This document shows positions 1 through 9,203 of a DNA stretch of 9,203 bases, piece by piece. The position numbers and the translations under genes are program-made. The DNA is taken from contig CALBSU010000364.1 of assembly GCA_937967285.1 (NCBI GenBank), positions 1 through 9,203 of the forward strand. The letters run 5' to 3'. The DNA is from an uncultured Acidobacteriota bacterium. GTDB taxonomy: Bacteria > Acidobacteriota > Blastocatellia > RBC074. The notes under the pieces were generated by a model. The model searched no databases, was not told where the DNA came from, and worked only from the letters and a program-made list of their open reading frames with translations. Position 1 is the first letter of the stretch. The number at the start of each line of letters is the position of its first letter.

Positions 1-1347
<1,347 letters not shown>

Positions 1348-1351
1348 TTTG

Positions 1352-1867
1352 TTATTCGGCAGAGAGTCGTTCGGATGACCGGTATTCCTTCCACCACAGA
1401 ATGATCAGCAACGAGCAGAGGGCCACGCCGATCCACCTCAGCGGCCCTGTCTTGAAGACAACTGTGGCATTGAAGATGATGAAGAGCAGGAATCCCTGCC
1501 AGATCCGGTCGATTATCCGAGGGCGGTTCCGGTGCGATTCGGGGCGCGCCCACCACCAGACGACGTCGGCCATCCATAACAGGATCAAAACGTAATTGAT
1601 GATCAGGCCGCCGCCCCAGTAGATGGTGAAGACCTCTGCTGTCTGGCGGGCGGTTTCGACCCAGGCGTCGGACTGGCTCCAGTCGTGAAAATATTTGAGA
1701 GCGAAGATGGCGTGTGCGATCAGGCTCAGACAGCCGGCGCTCCACGCCCATCGCGCCGCGGCCTCCCATTTGAGCGGCCGTCGCGAGAGCAGGTATGCCG
1801 CTCCGATGGCATAGCCGGCGAGCGATGCCCAGATCGTGATCCTTGTTAATAATTCGCCCTTGGTCAT
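1352..1867 (-). CDS. Five-helix integral membrane protein of unknown function
   Basis: I do not recognise a named family. The 171-residue product is very rich in Trp and hydrophobic residues, with probable membrane segments at about 10-28, 40-57, 83-106, 121-139 and 144-159. There is no cleavable signal peptide. A polar stretch between helices 2 and 3 (HDWSQSDAWVETARQTAEV, 61-79) and the following YWGGGLIINY (83-92) look like the most constrained part; similar polar-then-glycine patterns occur, to my recollection, in uncharacterised membrane proteins of Planctomycetota and Acidobacteriota. It starts 6 bases after the vapC stop and ends 4 bases before the MFS start, so all are probably cotranscribed. 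A weak GAG lies 5 bases before the ATG. It may assist the adjacent transporter, but that is only inference from spacing. Confidence 0.75.
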   Translation of the reverse strand: MTKGELLTRITIWASLAGYAIGAAYLLSRRPLKWEAAARWAWSAGCLSLIAHAIFALKYFHDWSQSDAWVETARQTAEVFTIYWGGGLIINYVLILLWMADVVWWWARPESHRNRPRIIDRIWQGFLLFIIFNATVVFKTGPLRWIGVALCSLLIILWWKEYRSSERLSAE

Positions 1868-1873
1868 CTTGTC

Positions 1874-2308
1874 TCAACCAATCAGGGGGTTGCGGACGAC
1901 GATACCCGGGAATCGTGTAAAGTCACGATCGGCTGTCCATAGTTCTCGTACTCCGTGTAATTTGCATAATGCAGCTATTCGAGCATCGTGAATCTGAGGT
2001 CCGGATACTCGTCCATTTTCAACCACTGTTCGTAACTCAGTCCAGTAGCCGTTGATCTCCGACAGGAGAGACAGCCCCGGTGATTCCAGCCATGCTTCGA
2101 TCTGCTCGACTGCAATCTTCACTGGCGTCGGAGGATTGTAGATTCGAGGATGAGTTACGATGGCAAGAAACTCATGCAGGCAGGGCCAGGGAAGTGCCCA
2201 CGACAGACGGCTTTGAGCCAGATCCGAGATCACTTCATAAGCCTTGTCGTGCCATGGTGAGTCTTCCCGGTGGGCATAGACGAGGATATTTGTATCAATT
2301 GCAATCAT
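1874..2308 (-). CDS. vapC: VapC-like PIN-domain ribonuclease toxin
   Basis: Toxin of a type II toxin-antitoxin pair. PIN-domain proteins are Mg/Mn-dependent endoribonucleases that cut tRNA, rRNA or mRNA; the target here is unknown. The 144-residue length is normal for VapC. The acidic active-site set is complete: D5 in the opening IAIDTNILVYA, E46 in LHEFL, D108 in IHDARIAAL, and D127 (with D129) in TADRDF. The product should therefore be active. Its ATG overlaps the TGA of the upstream antitoxin gene (ATGA at 2305-2308), the coupling expected for a toxin made after its antitoxin. Base composition is clearly lower in GC than the MFS gene (about 45% in the 60 bases from 1921 against about 68% in the 60 from 721), suggesting separate acquisition. 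Confidence 0.92.
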   Translation of the reverse strand: MIAIDTNILVYAHREDSPWHDKAYEVISDLAQSRLSWALPWPCLHEFLAIVTHPRIYNPPTPVKIAVEQIEAWLESPGLSLLSEINGYWTELRTVVENGRVSGPQIHDARIAALCKLHGVRELWTADRDFTRFPGIVVRNPLIG

Positions 2309-2550
2309 GCGCCTCGTTTTTCATAGATCAGGTCGCGAATGTGTTCCCAGTCGCCTTCGACAACACCCGGTTGCAACCCTTTACCTTTAAATGTGACCTT
2401 GCGTAACTGAAAGTCGCGCACGCTCTTTCGTTCCGTCAGTATTTTACGAAGGCCCCGCTCGATCAAGTCCCGGACCGTTGTTTTATCGCGCGCCGCGACC
2501 TTTCTGGCCTCTTCGAGCAATGCATCGGAAATCTCTACGGTAGTTTTCAT
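2305..2550 (-). CDS. vapB: VapB-like ribbon-helix-helix antitoxin
   Basis: Antitoxin partner of the adjacent PIN toxin, 81 residues. The N-terminal half reads as a ribbon-helix-helix DNA-binding domain: beta strand MKTTVEIS (1-8), helix DALLEEARKVAARD (9-22), turn, then helix VRDLIERGLRKIL (26-38). The C-terminal third, ending GDWEHIRDLIYEKRGA (66-81), is the region that in this family wraps around and inhibits the PIN active site. Such proteins bind an operator over their own promoter as dimers, alone or with toxin, giving autoregulation. It is the first gene of a four-gene minus-strand run. No Shine-Dalgarno precedes the ATG, and the best promoter would start transcription at or next to the start codon. 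Confidence 0.92.
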   Translation of the reverse strand: MKTTVEISDALLEEARKVAARDKTTVRDLIERGLRKILTERKSVRDFQLRKVTFKGKGLQPGVVEGDWEHIRDLIYEKRGA

Positions 2551-2557
2551 ATGGGTT

Positions 2558-2587
2558 TATGTATCATTGAATAAATATCGGTGTCAA
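2558..2587 (-). promoter_or_regulatory. Candidate sigma70-type promoter of vapBC, with possible operator
   Basis: Read on the minus strand, a perfect -35 TTGACA (2587-2582) is followed after 18 bases by a poor -10 TACATA (2563-2558). Transcription would start around base 2551, adjacent to the vapB ATG at 2550, which would give a leaderless or nearly leaderless message; this agrees with the missing ribosome binding site. An inverted repeat TTTAT-N10-ATAAA (2556-2575) covers the -10 and spacer and is a plausible VapB operator. A GTGCAC palindrome lies just upstream (2589-2594). The stretch is very AT-rich (about 33% GC in 2521-2580). Confidence 0.45.
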
Positions 2588-2610
2588 TGTGCACGATTTT
2601 CATCAGCAGA

Positions 2611-2638
2611 TTGTCCAATCCGATGACTCTGATATAGA
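2611..2638 (+). promoter_or_regulatory. Candidate extended -10 promoter of the sulfatase gene
   Basis: A -35-like TTGTCC (2611-2616), a 16-base spacer and TATAGA (2633-2638) preceded by TGA form an extended -10 promoter candidate. It would start transcription near 2645, leaving about 28 bases before the ATG at 2673. It is divergent from the vapB promoter, with the two -35 boxes about 23 bases apart, so factors bound here could affect both directions. Confidence 0.45.
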
Positions 2639-2648
2639 GTACGTCATC
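2622..2648. repeat. Imperfect inverted repeat over the sulfatase -10 region
   Basis: Two nested dyads overlap here: GATGAC (2622-2627) with GTCATC (2643-2648), and ACTCT (2626-2630) with AGAGT (2636-2640) around a GATAT centre. They sit on the proposed -10 box, the usual place for a repressor operator. Their centres are offset by two bases, so they do not form one clean stem. The short arms could arise by chance. Confidence 0.35.
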
Positions 2649-2672
2649 AATTGAGTGCAGGTACATTTCGTT

Positions 2673-4147
<1,475 letters not shown>

Positions 4148-4151
<4 letters not shown>

Positions 4152-5785
4152 AGAGGATTTTTGTTGCCGGTCAACTGGTTCTGCTTTGTCTGATCGTCTC
4201 GACGTCGCTGGCCGATACGTATCCGCGCCAGCCGGGCGTGGATGCGCTGAATTACTCGTTCAGGCTGACGCTCAGCGACGAGACTGACGAGATCGCCGGC
4301 GAGGCGACAGTCGATCTTCGATTCCTCGAGGGCGGGCTTTCGGAATTCGCGCTCGATCTTGCGAATGTTAAGGGCGGCCGCGGGATGGTCGTGTCGGAAG
4401 TGCGATCGGGCGGCGCGGCGCTCAAGTTCGCTCACGCCGGGGACCGGTTGCGGATCACGCTGGACAATGCATCGAGGGCGGGTGAGCGGCGGCCGTTCAC
4501 AGTCCGGTATCGCGGGATTCCGGGAGGCGGTCTGCGGATACTGAAGAACAAGTTCGGCGAGCGATGTTTCTTCAGCGAGAACTGGCCGGACAAGGCGCGT
4601 CAGTGGCTGCCGATGATCGATCATCCGTACGACAAGGCGACCAGCGAGTTCATCATCACCGCTCCGACGCATTATCAGGTGATTGCGAACGGACTGCTGC
4701 AGGAAGAGACGGACCTCGAAGGTTTGAGGCGGCTGACGCACTGGAAACAGTCGGTCCCGATTCATTCGTGGTCGAATGCGATCGGCGTGGCCCGGTTTTC
4801 GGTCCATCACGCCGGACCGGTCAAGGGCGTCGAGTTGCAGACCTGGGTCTATCGTCAGGAACGGGAAGCGGGACCGGTCTGGTTCGAGGCCGCATCGCGG
4901 CAGGCCATGGAGTTCTTCAGCGAATGGATCGGCCCGTACTCATACGAGAAGCTGGCCAATGTCGAAGCGGCCGGCTTCGGCGGCGGGACCGAACACGCCA
5001 GCGCGATCTTTTACGGCGAGAATTCGATCCTGACCAGTCCCGCCGGGGGAGTCACGCGGTCGGGGGTGAACCTGATCGCTCACGAGATCGCTCATCAATG
5101 GTTCGGCAACGCGGTGACGCAGAAGGATTGGGATGATATCTGGCTGAGCGAAGGCTTCGCGACCTATTTCACGCTGCTCTTCGCCGAACATTCCCGCGGG
5201 CGCGACGATTTCGTCAGAGGGTTGAAGGAGAGCCGCGCAACCGTCTTCAGGCTCGAGAAAGAGATCCCCAACGCACCCGTCGTGCACGACAACCTGGCCG
5301 ATATGACGAAGGTGACCAACCGGATCATCTATCAGAAAGGCGCGTGGACCCTGCACATGCTCCGGAACCTGATGGGCACGGACGGATTCTGGAACGGCAT
5401 CAGGGCCTACTACCGGCGTTATCGCGACGGCAGCGCGACGACACTAGATTTCCAGCGCGCGATGGAGGAGCAATCCGGTCTCGATCTGTCATGGTTCTTC
5501 CGGCAATGGCTCTCGCGGGCCGGATCGCCCGTCATCGAGGGCGGCTGGCGATATGACCCGGCGACAGGGAAGGTCTCGCTCGATCTCAGACAGTCGCAGC
5601 CGGGAGATCCCTATCGACTGCCGATCGAGATCGGGATAACGATCGGCGGAGCGTTGAAAGTCGAAAAGGTCGAGTTGTCTCAGAAAGCGCAGCGCTTCGA
5701 GATTGCCGTCGACAAGGAGCCCGACCAGGTCGGGATCGATCCGAATACCTGGCTGCTGGCGGAGATGAAGTTCGGAAAGAATTAA
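4148..5785 (+). CDS. Exported M1-family (gluzincin) metallopeptidase
   Basis: A zinc peptidase of the aminopeptidase N/leukotriene A4 hydrolase family, 545 residues. A Sec signal peptide ([20 protein letters not shown], then LA before DTYPR) places it in the periplasm or outside. The N-terminal beta-saddle domain occupies about 30-225. The catalytic domain has H312-E-I-A-H316 with the third zinc ligand E335 in WLSEGFATY, 18 residues after the second histidine as expected, and the transition-state tyrosine Y395 in [10 protein letters not shown] short beta domain ends the protein; the large helical C-terminal domain of full-length aminopeptidase N is missing, as in many shorter bacterial members. 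The GAMEN substrate motif is replaced by GGTEH (about 279-283), keeping the glutamate but losing Met and Asn. GTGA overlap with the sulfatase (4148-4151) indicates a shared transcript and coupled translation. Confidence 0.92.
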
Positions 5786-5787
5786 GT

Positions 5788-5965
<178 letters not shown>

Positions 5966-6018
5966 ATTTTCGCAACAGGGCTGTTCAGTTACCTGAGTTT
6001 AACGGCTCCGGCCGGCAC

Positions 6019-6022
6019 GAGG
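6019..6022 (+). promoter_or_regulatory. Ribosome binding site deciding the ATG start at 6031
   Basis: GAGG lies 8 bases before ATG 6031. It supports that start over an in-frame TTG at 5944, which falls inside the repeat arm and would place 29 unlikely residues before the signal peptide. Confidence 0.7.
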
Positions 6023-6030
6023 AAAATTAT

Positions 6031-7485
6031 ATGAAACGAAAACTGATCATATTTTGCATACTGTTGATGTTCCTCTCCACATCGGTTTCCGCTCAGACGC
6101 CGTATCACCAGACAGACTTTCCGGCTGATGAGTTCAAGGCGCGCTGGTCATTGGTCTTCGATCGGATCGGGGACCGTGCCATAGCCATCGTGCAGGGGGC
6201 TCCGCTGACCAGGGGCTTCACGATGCCGCGCCAGTCGAACGAGTTCTATTACCTGAGCGGAATCGAGACGCCCGGAGCGTATCTGCTGCTGGACGGCCGG
6301 ACGAGGATGGCCACGCTCTTCCTGCCGCCGCGCAACGAGCGGCTGGAGCGGAACGAAGGAAAAGTGCTTTCGGCCGAGGATGCCGCGCTCGTCATGCAAT
6401 TAACGGGAGCGGATTCCGTCGCGAGCACAAGGCTCATGGGGGAGGACTGGTTCAACGATCTGATGAAGGCTCCGGCGCCGGTGATCTATACGATGTTCTC
6501 TCCGGCGGAAGGCACCGCCGAGAGCCGCTACGAACTACAGATGGCCAACGCCGCGATCGCCGCCGATTACTGGGACGGCCGGGTTTCGCGCGAGGCCAAT
6601 TTCGTTGGCCTGCTTCGGACGCGGGCTCCGCGCGCCGATATCCGCGACCTGACGCCGATCCTCGACGAACTGCGGAGCGTCAAGAGCCCGCGCGAGATCG
6701 CGCTTATCCGTCGCGCATCGCAACTGGCGGGTCTGGGGATACTGGAGGCGATCAAGAGCACGCGCGCGGGGCTCTACGAATATCATCTCGACGCGGCGGC
6801 GCGGTATATCTTCCTCGCGGGCGGAGCACGGCTCGAAGGTTATCGTTCGATTACGGCTTCAGGCACGGCCAATATCTGGAACGGCCATTACTATCGCAAC
6901 AATTCTCAGTTGAAGGACGGCGATCTGGTGCTGCTGGATTTCGCGCCGGACTACAAGTACTACACCAGCGACGTGACGCGAATGTGGCCGGTCAACGGGA
7001 AGTTCTCGCCGGTGCAGAGAGAGCTGCTGCAATTCATTCTCGAGTATCGCAACACGGTTCTCAGGCACATTCGACCGGGCGTGACGACGAAAGAGATACT
7101 CGAACGGGCGCGGACAGACATGGAGCCGGTCCTGCAGCGCACCAGATTCTCGAAACCCGTCTATGAGCAGGCGGCCAGGAAGATGGTGGCTACCGGCGGC
7201 GGAACCCTCTCGCACCCTGTCGGGATGGCGGTTCACGACGACGGACCGTACAACCGTGACGTTCTCAAACCCGGCCACGTCTTCTCGATTGATCCGCAGA
7301 TGTGGGTCCCGGAGGAGAACCTCTACCTTCGCTACGAGGACGTGATCGTGATTACCCGGGACGGATATGAGAACTTCACGGACTTTCTGCCGACTGAGTT
7401 GAACGATCTGGAGAAACTGGTCGGGCAGGGAGGCATTGGCCTGAAACTTCAGCCAGCGAGCGAAAAAGAGCTGATCAAAAAATAG
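6031..7485 (+). CDS. Exported M24-family metallopeptidase (Xaa-Pro aminopeptidase-like)
   Basis: A pita-bread-fold peptidase that probably removes N-terminal residues preceding proline from peptides. The 484-residue product starts with a Sec signal peptide (MKRKLIIFCILLMFLSTSVS, AQ near the cut), so it acts outside the cytoplasm, unlike classic PepP. An aminopeptidase P N-terminal domain (about 30-165, with RGFTMPRQSNEFYYLSG) precedes the catalytic domain (about 222-450). Dinuclear metal ligands are D303 (LLDFAP), D314 (TSDVTR), H395 (LSHPVG), D421 (FSIDPQMW) and E436 (RYEDVIV); H402 in VHDDG is the second conserved histidine. D421 stands where most relatives have glutamate; I recall the same Asp in some Acidobacteriota and Planctomycetota homologues. 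It follows the M1 gene on the same strand after 245 bases; whether it shares that transcript is unclear. A CGCCAAG repeat begins right after the stop. Confidence 0.9.
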   Translation: MKRKLIIFCILLMFLSTSVSAQTPYHQTDFPADEFKARWSLVFDRIGDRAIAIVQGAPLTRGFTMPRQSNEFYYLSGIETPGAYLLLDGRTRMATLFLPPRNERLERNEGKVLSAEDAALVMQLTGADSVASTRLMGEDWFNDLMKAPAPVIYTMFSPAEGTAESRYELQMANAAIAADYWDGRVSREANFVGLLRTRAPRADIRDLTPILDELRSVKSPREIALIRRASQLAGLGILEAIKSTRAGLYEYHLDAAARYIFLAGGARLEGYRSITASGTANIWNGHYYRNNSQLKDGDLVLLDFAPDYKYYTSDVTRMWPVNGKFSPVQRELLQFILEYRNTVLRHIRPGVTTKEILERARTDMEPVLQRTRFSKPVYEQAARKMVATGGGTLSHPVGMAVHDDGPYNRDVLKPGHVFSIDPQMWVPEENLYLRYEDVIVITRDGYENFTDFLPTELNDLEKLVGQGGIGLKLQPASEKELIKK

Positions 7486-7690
7486 CTAAACGCCAAGGGG
7501 TTTAAACGCCAAGGCGCCAAGATTTAAACGCCAAGGCGCCAAGATCGCCAAGATTGGTTATTGATCGTTAAACACCGGTTCTAATCATCAGGCATTTGCC
7601 CATGGGTTGGAACGCTGGTTTTAATATCAATAACCAATCTTGGCGATCTTGGCGCCTTGGCGTTTAAATCTTGGCGCCCTGGCGTTTAAA
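7486..7690. repeat. Large inverted repeat (65-bp arms) of the CGCCAAG family between convergent genes
   Basis: Arms 7501-7565 and 7626-7690 are reverse complements at 64 of 65 positions (the mismatch is A7512 against C7679), around a 60-base centre. Each arm is built from TTTAAACGCC plus CGCCAAG words and ends with AGATTGGTTATTGAT. The centre continues the dyad imperfectly (GTTAAACACCGGTTC against the complement of GAACGCTGGTTTTAA) and holds a CCCATGGG palindrome (7599-7606). An extra partial unit, CTAAACGCCAAGGGG (7486-7500), exists only on the left, directly after the M24 stop; the right arm ends 11 bases from the oxidoreductase stop. RNA from either strand could form a very long hairpin, so it may end or protect both convergent messages. 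It could also be a non-autonomous mobile element; I see no target-site duplication. Confidence 0.95.
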
Positions 7691-7701
7691 ACCTCCGAAG
7701 G

Positions 7702-9057
7702 TTAAAGCGGTTTAGGGTGGACCCAGGGCTTGCGGTACTCGCGCTGGAGGAGCCTGTTGGCCTCGTTGTCGCCGATGACGCGGTGGGTCTTCGGGTCCCA
7801 TGCGAGAGAGCGGCCGAGCTTCATCGAGATATTCGCCAGGATGCAACTGGCGGTCGAGATGTGGCCCTCCTCGATGTCGGCTACGGGGCGCCCGCGATCG
7901 GCGATCGAGCGGAGCAGGTCCTTCATGTGCCCGCGAATTGCCGGCGCGACGTGTTTTTCGAGGTCCTTCTCGGTGCGATCGACCGGGTACTCGTCAAGTT
8001 CGTATTTGACATCCCTGTGGACAGGCTTCTCGTTCTTGTCCATCGGGATGAAATCGTAGCTCATGACGCTGGCCTTGAGGGTTCCCTTGTCGCCGTAGAT
8101 CGTCAGTCCCCACGGGTATTGCGGATCGGGCGGATGTCCATATGTCCGATGCTGCCAGACGACGGGCAGGCCGGGGAAGTCGAAGGTGGCCGTCTGGGTG
8201 TCCGAGATATTGGCCTTGCTCTGTTTGTCGACCAGTATGCCGCCGCTCGAACTGATCTTCTGCGGCCAGCCGAGACCGAGCATCCACCGCACAGTATCGA
8301 GCATGTGGATGCACATGTCTCCGATGATCCCGTTGCCGTATTCCATGAATGCGCGCCAGCGTCGCGGATGGACGAGGCTGTTGTAGGGGCGCATCGGCGC
8401 CGGGCCGGTCCACATCTCGTAGTCGAGATAGTCCGGCGGGGCGGTGTCGGGCGGATTCTCGCGCGCGCGCATATGGTAGTAGCAGTAGATCTCGACGAGG
8501 CCGATCTTGCCGAGCTTACCGGGTTTGATGATCTCGTCTCGTGCCTCGATCAGGTGCGGAGTCGAGCGGCGTTGAGTGCCGACCTGGACCACGCGCTTGT
8601 GTTTGCGCGCGGCGGCGAGCATGGCCTGGCCCTCGACGACGTCGACGCTGATCGGCTTCTGGACGTAGATGTCCGCGCCCGCCTCGCAGGCGGCGATCAT
8701 CGGCAGTGCGTGCCAGTGATCGGGCGTGGCGATGAGGACGATGTCGAGGTCCTTCTCCCTGAGCATCTCGCGGTAATCGCCGTAGGTGCGCGGTCTCTTC
8801 TTCGATTCCTGGCGGCTCTCGACAATATCGGCGGCTTCCGCGAGCATCCGTTTATCGACGTCGCAGAGCGAGACGACCTCGACCGGCGCCACCTGAAGCA
8901 GCCGGAAGAGATCGGACTTGCCGTACCATCCCGAGCCGATCAGTCCGACGCGCGGTCGCGTCTGGGCAAACTCCTCTGAGTATAGGTAATTTCTCCGCAG
9001 AACCGCGGGGGCGATGGCAAACCCGGCGCCCATTCGCACGAAATCTCGTCGCCGCAT
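7702..9057 (-). CDS. Tat-exported Gfo/Idh/MocA-family oxidoreductase
   Basis: An NAD(P)-dependent oxidoreductase of the family that acts on sugars, inositols or related polyols; the substrate is unknown. The 451-residue product begins with a twin-arginine signal (MRRRDFVRMGAGFAIAPA), so it is probably exported folded with cofactor. The Rossmann domain follows: G-L-I-G-S-G-W-Y-G (38-46), the acidic D66 after the second strand, and TPDHWHALP (111-119). The catalytic lysine is K134 in YVQKPIS, with Q where many relatives have E of the EKP motif. The substrate domain has G-D247-M-C-I-H251-M-L-D254, typical of the family. Start choice is firm: AGGAGG 8 bases upstream. Tat-exported relatives of this sort, with QKPIS, are common in Acidobacteriota and Planctomycetota as I recall. 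It may follow the right-edge permease gene on the same strand. Confidence 0.92.
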   Translation of the reverse strand: MRRRDFVRMGAGFAIAPAVLRRNYLYSEEFAQTRPRVGLIGSGWYGKSDLFRLLQVAPVEVVSLCDVDKRMLAEAADIVESRQESKKRPRTYGDYREMLREKDLDIVLIATPDHWHALPMIAACEAGADIYVQKPISVDVVEGQAMLAAARKHKRVVQVGTQRRSTPHLIEARDEIIKPGKLGKIGLVEIYCYYHMRARENPPDTAPPDYLDYEMWTGPAPMRPYNSLVHPRRWRAFMEYGNGIIGDMCIHMLDTVRWMLGLGWPQKISSSGGILVDKQSKANISDTQTATFDFPGLPVVWQHRTYGHPPDPQYPWGLTIYGDKGTLKASVMSYDFIPMDKNEKPVHRDVKYELDEYPVDRTEKDLEKHVAPAIRGHMKDLLRSIADRGRPVADIEEGHISTASCILANISMKLGRSLAWDPKTHRVIGDNEANRLLQREYRKPWVHPKPL

Positions 9058-9065
9058 GACCTGTT

Positions 9066-9071
9066 CCTCCT
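9066..9071 (-). promoter_or_regulatory. Strong ribosome binding site of the oxidoreductase gene
   Basis: On the minus strand a perfect AGGAGG precedes the ATG at 9057 by 8 bases. It is the strongest ribosome binding site in the window and fixes the start with the twin-arginine signal. Confidence 0.85.
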
Positions 9072-9103
9072 GTCGAACGCTGAAATTCGGTAAATAAATC
9101 GGT

Positions 9104-9154
9104 GTTCTGATTTCTGAAGTGGAAGGTATTTTACACGCTTTCCATTTTCAGAAC
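9104..9154 (-). other. Hairpin with two alternative outer stems, upstream of the oxidoreductase gene
   Basis: TTCTGAA (9112-9118) is complementary to TTCAGAA (9147-9153), and the stem continues with TGGAA (9120-9124) against TTCCA (9140-9144) around a small loop. A second, overlapping copy, GTTCTGA (9104-9110), can instead pair with TCAGAAC (9148-9154). It lies between the permease stop and the oxidoreductase start. There is no U-tract after it on the minus strand, so it is not a standard intrinsic terminator; it could be a leader structure or an operator. Confidence 0.45.
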
Positions 9155-9170
9155 AGCGGTGAGAGCCGGA

Positions 9171-9203
9171 TTATTCGTAGCGAAGCGCTTCGATCGGATC
9201 GAG
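9171..9203 (-). CDS. C-terminal end of a MacB/FtsX-like ABC transporter permease (partial)
   Basis: Reading the minus strand from the right edge gives LDPIEALRYE followed by TAA (9173-9171). This ending is characteristic of MacB/FtsX-type permeases with a periplasmic core domain, including the large duplicated orphan permeases (ADOP) found in many copies in Acidobacteriota. Only ten residues are visible, so the exact subfamily and substrate cannot be given; the rest lies beyond the right edge. The oxidoreductase gene follows it on the same strand after 113 bases. Confidence 0.72.
   Translation of the reverse strand, partial: LDPIEALRYE

Noticed and set aside
2655..2672. GTG 2655 as the sulfatase start
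   Set aside because: It has no ribosome binding site and adds six residues before an otherwise normal signal peptide. ATG 2673 is preferred.
7717..8979. Plus-strand ORF of 420 codons opposite the oxidoreductase gene
   Set aside because: Its composition is dominated by Asp, Val, Arg and Ala with no motif. The minus strand carries a full Gfo/Idh/MocA protein with a Tat signal and a strong ribosome binding site.

Overview
This window looks like chromosome from an uncultured or soil-type Gram-negative bacterium, most likely an acidobacterium; that placement is inference. It rests on moderately high GC content (about 60-65% in most genes), exported proteins with Sec and Tat signals, a Tat-exported Gfo/Idh/MocA oxidoreductase of a type common in Acidobacteriota and Planctomycetota, a right-edge C-terminus (LDPIEALRYE) typical of MacB/FtsX-like permeases including the acidobacterial ADOP family, and intergenic arrays built on CGCCAAG/CTTGGCG.

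Layout. Bases 1-104 are a tandem repeat array that runs off the left edge and supplies the stop codon of the first gene. From about 2550 down to 73, four minus-strand genes are packed head to tail: vapB, vapC, a five-helix membrane protein of unknown function, and a 12-helix MFS transporter (4-base overlap, then 6- and 4-base gaps). The vapBC pair is clearly poorer in GC than its surroundings. A short AT-rich divergent promoter region (2551-2672) separates this run from plus-strand genes: an exported formylglycine sulfatase, an exported M1 metallopeptidase whose GTG start overlaps the sulfatase stop, and, after a 245-base gap, an exported M24 (Xaa-Pro aminopeptidase-like) metallopeptidase. The M24 gene converges on a minus-strand Tat-exported oxidoreductase (7702-9057). 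The last 33 bases are the end of a permease gene, also on the minus strand.

How it fits together. The plus-strand genes suggest extracytoplasmic scavenging: a sulfatase acting on sulfated glycans or other sulfate esters, and two metallopeptidases that trim peptides. The oxidoreductase may work on sugar-like compounds in the same compartment. The MFS protein could import small organic anions, but no substrate can be read from the sequence.

The most unusual material is not coding. Three loci carry the same CGCCAAG/CTTGGCG repeat family. One is a 190-bp inverted repeat with 65-bp arms differing at one position, filling the gap between two convergent genes. Another is a shorter, diverged inverted repeat between the M1 and M24 genes. 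The third, at the left edge, matches one arm of the first at 30 of 31 positions and is probably half of another such element.
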